Shown piece after piece: positions 7,301 through 10,335 of a stretch of DNA of 10,335 bases. The stretch is taken from NCBI GenBank assembly GCA_030018795.1, contig JASEHA010000050.1, positions 1 through 10,335 on the forward strand, given 5' to 3'. The notes below the pieces were generated by a model. It saw only the letters and a list, made by a program, of their open reading frames with translations. It ran no database searches and was not told the DNA's origin. The position numbers and the translations under genes are program-made. Source of the stretch: a bacterium. GTDB lineage: Bacteria; UBA9089; CG2-30-40-21. The stretch's first letter is position 1; every line of letters starts with the position of its first letter.

Positions 7301-10032
7301 CCTGCCTCATTACCATCTCCAGCCCAGGAGATAGTGATACTTGTTTGAGAAACATCAGCAATCTTCAGTCCTGAGGGCGGTTGCGGCAGTCCTCTTGAGG
7401 TTTTAATATTAACGGTATCAGATACCCCTTCCCCATCTTTATTGCAGGCGATTACCTGATATGAATAGTTGGTATCAGGCAGAAGATTTGTATCTGTATA
7501 ATGAACGCTGTCAGGACCAACAGCAGCAATGGTTTCAAATCCTTTCTTGCCAGGATCCTTTCTTTGTATCTTGAATGAGGAAGCTCCTCTGTCAGAGACA
7601 GTACCTCTCTTAATCACAGATGTATCCTTCCATGCAATCTTTACCCGTGTTGGTTCAACAAGCAAAGCCTCTACATTTTCTGGTCTGGATGGGGGAGCTG
7701 ATGGAATAGTGATAGTTATCGGTCTGGTATATTCTGTTCGACCAAAGCTGTTAAAGGAAACTATGCGGTAAAGATATGTTGTCCCTGGTATTACCCTTGC
7801 ATCTTCATAACTGGTTGTATTTGGCTCAAGGGTACAAACAAACTTATAATCCTTTTGACCCTTTATTGCCTTGACTATCTTAAACCCATTCTCATTAGTA
7901 GAATTATCCATCCATGTAAGCAGGACACCCTTATCAGAGACAAAGGCTGCCTTAAGATCAGTTGGCAGAGCAGGCAGATTTGGTACTGTATGAATCTCCA
8001 GAATATTGCTATATCCTGATCTGCCAACATGGTTATAGGCACATACCCGATAAGAATATTTATTGTTCAACTTAATCTGTTTATCTGTAAATTGCAATGA
8101 GTTTGTCCCCAAAGTAAATATGGTTGTCCATGTCCCTTTGTCTGTCATTCTTTCAAGAATAAAACCCTGCTCATCCTGAGATTTATCTCGCCAGGATATG
8201 GTTACTTCATGCATGTTAAACTTCATCAAAACAAGCATATCAGGGGCAGATGGCGGAATCTGCGGTGTATGTATCATAACCTCATTTGAATATCCTGAAA
8301 GCCCAGCATCATTATAGGCATAAACCCGATAGGAATAATCTGTATCAGGCAAAAGATTGTTGTCCTGATATTCGACTGTATTTGAGGTAAGCCGGCACAA
8401 CTCTGTGTATGTGCTGCCATCACTTGATCCTTTCATCCGTTCCAACAAAAAGCCTGATTCATTGGATGATGTGTCCTGCCACAAAAGGCTTGTCCCTGTC
8501 CCTCCCTGAATAGTTATCCGAAGGCTTGATGGTGCAGATGGCGGCATCTGAGGGGTGGTAATGATCGACTCATTGCTGTAATTAGAGATACCGCCGCTAT
8601 TATAGGCATAAACCCTATAGGAATAATCCATAGCCGGAGCTAAGTCAGTATCCTTAAAGCTGTTGATATTTTTATCTACCCTGCCTATCTCTGTATAATC
8701 CCTGTCCGGTGTTTTTCTCTCAATAATAAAGCCATCCTCCCTGTTCCCCATATCCTTCCAGAGAAGGGTATTTTTAAGTCCTTTCAGGGAGGCTTGTAAA
8801 TACTTGGGACTGTCAGGCAGCTTAACACCCTTTTGCGGTAACGCCTTCTGGGTGCTGACAAGCCCATAGACATCACCATTTCTGTCCCCAATATAGAGCG
8901 TATCGCCAGGACCAAGAGAGATTGGTCCTGGTGTCATTCCAACCGAGTATTTCCATTTTATCTTACCATCAGGAAGGACAGCATAGATGTTTCCAGAACG
9001 GGAGGCAATGTAAACTACACCCTTTGCATCAACTATCGGATGGGAGCGGAAGATATCCCCTGTAGCAACATACTGTATTCCTTTTGGGGTAATGATACAA
9101 AGCCCATCCTCTGTCCCCAAATATATCTCCTGATTATGACCAAAGGCAGGCAAGGAATAGATAGAAGAGTTTACCTTAGTAATATTTATATTGCCATCTT
9201 GGGCAATAACGGCAAGGGTATTGTCAAGGGTAGTAACATATATAGATTCATCATCTGGAGAAATACATGGGGAAGAAAACGGTGAGATACGAATCCCTTT
9301 TTCCCATTTCATCTTCCCATCAGGGAACACAGCATATAAGCTGCCCAGGGTTGTTGAGATATAGATTGTTCCTGATTTATCAATAGCTGGTGTTGACTGA
9401 ATAGCTGCACCAAGTAAAACCTTCCAAATGAGTTTGCCATCCCTGTCTATGGCATATAGATTACCATCATTTGCACCAAAGTATATTACTTCATCCATAT
9501 CTCCCACAACAACAGGAGATGACCATGAACAAGGGATATTGGCGGAATGTTTCCATTTAAGACGCAATTTTTCCCTGTCAATGGCACAAAGGCTGCCATC
9601 CTTGCACAAGACATAAATCGTACCAGATTGACCCATGGCACAGGTAGAATCCACGCTGCTGTCAAGATTTATTGAAGACTCGCTGCCATCTGGTTTAATA
9701 GCAAAGAACATGCCTGCTGTACTGCAAAAATATACGCAGCCTTCCTTATCAACAATCGGCTGTCCGATTATATATCCATGGACATGTTTACGCCACTTTA
9801 TTATTGGCAAGGCATCTGGTCCAGAAAGAGTGCTCCTGCCAATATGTCCAACATCTTGCTGAAGGCATGACCATGGTAATGATTGCAGGGACGAATTGAT
9901 AGAGGTGGCAATATCCTTGTCAGAAGTGCTGCCTTTAAGTGATGCTGCCTGAAGGTTCCAGCAGGATAACAACAAACAGACAATGATGACAACACATCGT
10001 ATTTTATTGTTAATGCAAGCATTGATGGTCAT
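4375..10032 (-). CDS. Giant exported protein with two PQQ-like beta-propellers and twelve Fn3/Fn3-like domains
   Basis: The product has 1885 residues. The N-terminus has a signal peptide: K10 and R12, hydrophobic core about 13-24, likely signal peptidase I cleavage near LQAA (27-30). A PW...QQDxGHxGRS motif (53-67) then precedes the first propeller, as in many PQQ-like repeat proteins. Propeller 1 (about 75-395) has eight repeats of the form SPxxxxxGxIYxGxxDGxLYAxxxDGxxxW. Ten Fn3 domains begin near residues 405, 495, 591, 684, 777, 880, 971, 1064, 1158 and 1251; most carry WxDxSxxExGFxIER and YSYRVxAYN signatures. Propeller 2 (about 1364-1692) also has eight blades. An Fn3 domain (about 1696-1786) and a final Fn3-like domain (1789-1885) end the chain. 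I see no transmembrane anchor, LPXTG or recognisable sorting tail. Such repeats usually mediate binding at the cell surface or outside the cell; no catalytic domain is visible and PQQ binding is not implied. GGAGAG lies 9 bases before the ATG. Confidence 0.92.
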   Translation of the reverse strand: MTINACINNKIRCVVIIVCLLLSCWNLQAASLKGSTSDKDIATSINSSLQSLPWSCLQQDVGHIGRSTLSGPDALPIIKWRKHVHGYIIGQPIVDKEGCVYFCSTAGMFFAIKPDGSESSINLDSSVDSTCAMGQSGTIYVLCKDGSLCAIDREKLRLKWKHSANIPCSWSSPVVVGDMDEVIYFGANDGNLYAIDRDGKLIWKVLLGAAIQSTPAIDKSGTIYISTTLGSLYAVFPDGKMKWEKGIRISPFSSPCISPDDESIYVTTLDNTLAVIAQDGNINITKVNSSIYSLPAFGHNQEIYLGTEDGLCIITPKGIQYVATGDIFRSHPIVDAKGVVYIASRSGNIYAVLPDGKIKWKYSVGMTPGPISLGPGDTLYIGDRNGDVYGLVSTQKALPQKGVKLPDSPKYLQASLKGLKNTLLWKDMGNREDGFIIERKTPDRDYTEIGRVDKNINSFKDTDLAPAMDYSYRVYAYNSGGISNYSNESIITTPQMPPSAPSSLRITIQGGTGTSLLWQDTSSNESGFLLERMKGSSDGSTYTELCRLTSNTVEYQDNNLLPDTDYSYRVYAYNDAGLSGYSNEVMIHTPQIPPSAPDMLVLMKFNMHEVTISWRDKSQDEQGFILERMTDKGTWTTIFTLGTNSLQFTDKQIKLNNKYSYRVCAYNHVGRSGYSNILEIHTVPNLPALPTDLKAAFVSDKGVLLTWMDNSTNENGFKIVKAIKGQKDYKFVCTLEPNTTSYEDARVIPGTTYLYRIVSFNSFGRTEYTRPITITIPSAPPSRPENVEALLVEPTRVKIAWKDTSVIKRGTVSDRGASSFKIQRKDPGKKGFETIAAVGPDSVHYTDTNLLPDTNYSYQVIACNKDGEGVSDTVNIKTSRGLPQPPSGLKIADVSQTSITISWAGDGNEAGFRLERRKVNTPYEEIAIMGAAITSYKDTDVLPKTTYFYRVCAYNLSVYSKYSSEVQATTRDTQPFFPSELKALIEEDGIELSWQDNSSNEKGFKIERKQDTAQFEEIAVLEADKRYYKDKNISPKTIYTYRVYAYNDIGNSRYSYEVKVVTSAPPTPPAPPAKLSGMAASPSQINLSWMDESSDEEGFIIEKKIREKFYEAGRVSKNNTIFTEINLMPKTAYTYRASTYNKFGVSDYSNEITITTLEPPLQFPDKLEASAVCEGCVKITWQDNSDGETGFILERASQTGDFQETAIIAPEGISYIDIKLLPDSIYHYQIRAVKGNEYSGYSNRAMVRTRNAIPRLPDNLILVTTSRNGITIAWKDNSSNETGFRIERAEGTSTEYKTISTIRQDTRSFEDKDVLGGASYQYRVAAYNEIGESQMSNVLFAVALAPGEVSLLQKSIQYSLSQEEFAPRLKWSFQTGQGIRNSSAVLSQDGKMFLCSTDGKVYCLKSDTGEQLWAYETLKSIVSSPVLDNDTIYVGSRDGYLYSLTTDGRLRWKYYAGDSIESSPTVHNGVIYVISISGDIYALLTDSAIKWRIRLKGMGFSSPVIGFDGKIFVGVNGDQETSAVYAISEWGKIMWKYPVVYGIRSAAGVGYDGSIYVGVKDKNGDNLYSFSETGELKWKYSTSGWINQSIMVGPDGGIFVVSNEPTGTSKIYRINAVGQCDWSRQIGWIYSAAAIDSSGMVYIGGKETIYALSRDGEIVWAYTADSRIASSPAISKDGIVYFGCMDGKIYALERGNSSPNAPSSLTIKACSSSSMELSWSDNANDETGFVIERRIGEDEFNVVTTVPVNTTSFTDTGLMAATRYEYRLSAYNAKGESDYSDTCACKTFSKAPNGIKDVYIINTDKGSSLQIRWKNPSDNNFSHVRMYRSIVHGEIGSLIKNNINTDDIIDENLVANLMYYYTLNVVDKHGVEVLSQEQYPGAVSK
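5990..8820 (-). repeat. Ten tandem Fn3-domain coding repeats, about 90-100 codons each
   Basis: Domain starts fall at about nucleotides 8820, 8550, 8262, 7983, 7704, 7395, 7122, 6843, 6561 and 6282 (reading leftward), joined by proline-rich linkers such as PPSAP and PPTPPAPP. Most units have diverged, but some stretches are still nearly identical at DNA level: 8599-8628 and 8311-8340 differ at one of 30 bases. Units five and six depart most from the pattern: unit five has an insertion before its FKIQRK strand, and unit six has a shortened SWAGDGNEAGF segment. Confidence 0.85.
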
Positions 10033-10041
10033 ATAAAGAAA

Positions 10042-10047
10042 CTCTCC
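10042..10047 (-). promoter_or_regulatory. Ribosome binding site of the giant secreted protein gene
   Basis: GGAGAG on the minus strand lies 9 bases before the ATG at 10032. It supports this start, which is also the one that gives a complete signal peptide. Confidence 0.6.
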
Positions 10048-10095
10048 ACATTAAAGACTTGTAATGACAGGACAGAACACACTTTTCACTAATAC

Positions 10096-10110
10096 ATGAT
10101 ATTTTATCAT
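10096..10110. promoter_or_regulatory. Perfect dyad overlapping the -10 element, possible operator
   Basis: ATGATA-TTT-TATCAT is a perfect 6-bp inverted repeat with a 3-base spacer, centred on the -10 hexamer and extending towards the predicted start site. A repressor bound here would block RNA polymerase. AT-rich palindromes also arise by chance, so the regulatory role is inference. Confidence 0.4.
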
Positions 10111-10129
10111 ACCAGACATGGATTGTCAA
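10101..10129 (-). promoter_or_regulatory. Sigma70-type promoter for the giant protein gene and probably the downstream regulator gene
   Basis: On the minus strand a perfect -35 TTGACA (10129-10124) is followed after 17 bases by TAAAAT (10106-10101). TG sits one base upstream of the -10, forming an extended -10. The predicted transcription start is near 10094, which gives a leader of about 60 bases. Confidence 0.75.
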
Positions 10130-10335
10130 CAAATAAAAATGCGGCTGAATATTCGATAAAGCCAAATTCAAATTCATGGGTGTAATGACAAGGAAAATGG
10201 AAAAGTTGGAAAAAAGGGAAATTATTTCTTCCTTTTTCCATTTTTCCTCTATTTCCCCTTTTCCCTTATTTACTCCTGTTACACAATCCTCATAGAATTG
10301 CCCAAAGAAGGCGTAAAAGGCGTAAAAAAGGCAAG
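10130..10335. other. Non-coding upstream region with skewed inverted repeat and short tandem repeat
   Basis: GGAAAATGGAAAA (10192-10204) and TTTTTCCATTTTTCC (10233-10247) form an imperfect inverted repeat. The + strand is almost all purine from 10191 to 10220 and mostly pyrimidine from about 10223 to 10268. At the right edge AAGGCGTAA is repeated in tandem (10308-10316 and 10317-10325). No convincing gene is present. The hairpin could end transcription of a gene beyond the right edge, but no proper terminator signature can be assigned. Confidence 0.4.

Noticed and set aside
6000..8820. Regularly spaced similar sequences resembling a repeat array such as CRISPR
   Set aside because: Spacing is about 270-310 bases and the repeats are in frame, encoding Fn3 strands; it is a protein-domain array.
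4799..9862. Many short open frames antisense to or out of frame with the giant gene
   Set aside because: All overlap the clear propeller and Fn3 coding frame, and their translations are low-complexity shadows of its repeats.
9961..9972. Lipoprotein lipobox LLSC at residues 21-24 of the giant protein
   Set aside because: The -2 position is leucine, C24 is followed by tryptophan, and a better signal peptidase I site lies at LQAA; lipidation is possible but not favoured.
10107..10241. 44-codon minus-strand frame with AGAGG before its ATG
   Set aside because: It is F-rich translation of the purine/pyrimidine tract and ends inside the promoter; likely chance.
10185..10295. 36-codon plus-strand frame starting MTRKMEK
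   Set aside because: It comes from the same low-complexity tract and has no ribosome binding site.

Overview
The window is a moderately AT-rich bacterial segment in which every supported gene lies on the minus strand, so it reads from high to low coordinates. The standard code fits, with ATG starts and TAG and TGA stops. Shine-Dalgarno sites and a sigma70-like promoter are visible. The very large secreted protein built from fibronectin type III (Fn3) and PQQ-like repeats, the REC-GAF-HD-GYP regulator and the type III-like restriction-modification gene suggest a Gram-negative-type environmental or candidate-phylum bacterium. Nothing here fixes the taxon.

Region by region, in the direction of transcription: (1) 10335-10033 is non-coding. 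It holds a short tandem repeat, a purine/pyrimidine-skewed inverted repeat and a good promoter whose -10 element lies inside a perfect dyad. (2) 10032-4375 encodes a 1885-residue exported protein: signal peptide, 8-bladed PQQ-like beta-propeller, ten Fn3 domains, a second 8-bladed propeller, and two more Fn3 or Fn3-like domains. (3) A 55-base gap with a small hairpin separates it from 4319-2784, a 511-residue response regulator with REC, GAF and HD-GYP domains, predicted to be a c-di-GMP phosphodiesterase. The two genes are probably co-transcribed. (4) 2783-2494 holds a 101-bp MITE-like element with 16-bp terminal inverted repeats and an internal hairpin that could act as terminator. It also holds GC-richer repeat-like sequence and a 26-codon C-terminal remnant of a lost gene. 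(5) 2491 to the left edge is one uninterrupted reading frame of 830 codons, still open at base 1. It encodes a type III Res-like superfamily 2 helicase fused in frame to the start of a type III Mod-like DNA methyltransferase (DPPYNTG motif).

The most interesting item is this helicase-methyltransferase fusion. Normally Mod and Res are separate proteins encoded mod-then-res, and Res carries a C-terminal nuclease. Here the order is Res-then-Mod in one chain, and the methyltransferase begins about where the nuclease domain would be expected. The start codon overlaps the stop codon of a gene that is now only a tail, so the locus has been rearranged. The fusion's C-terminus lies outside the window, so whether a nuclease follows the methyltransferase cannot be judged.
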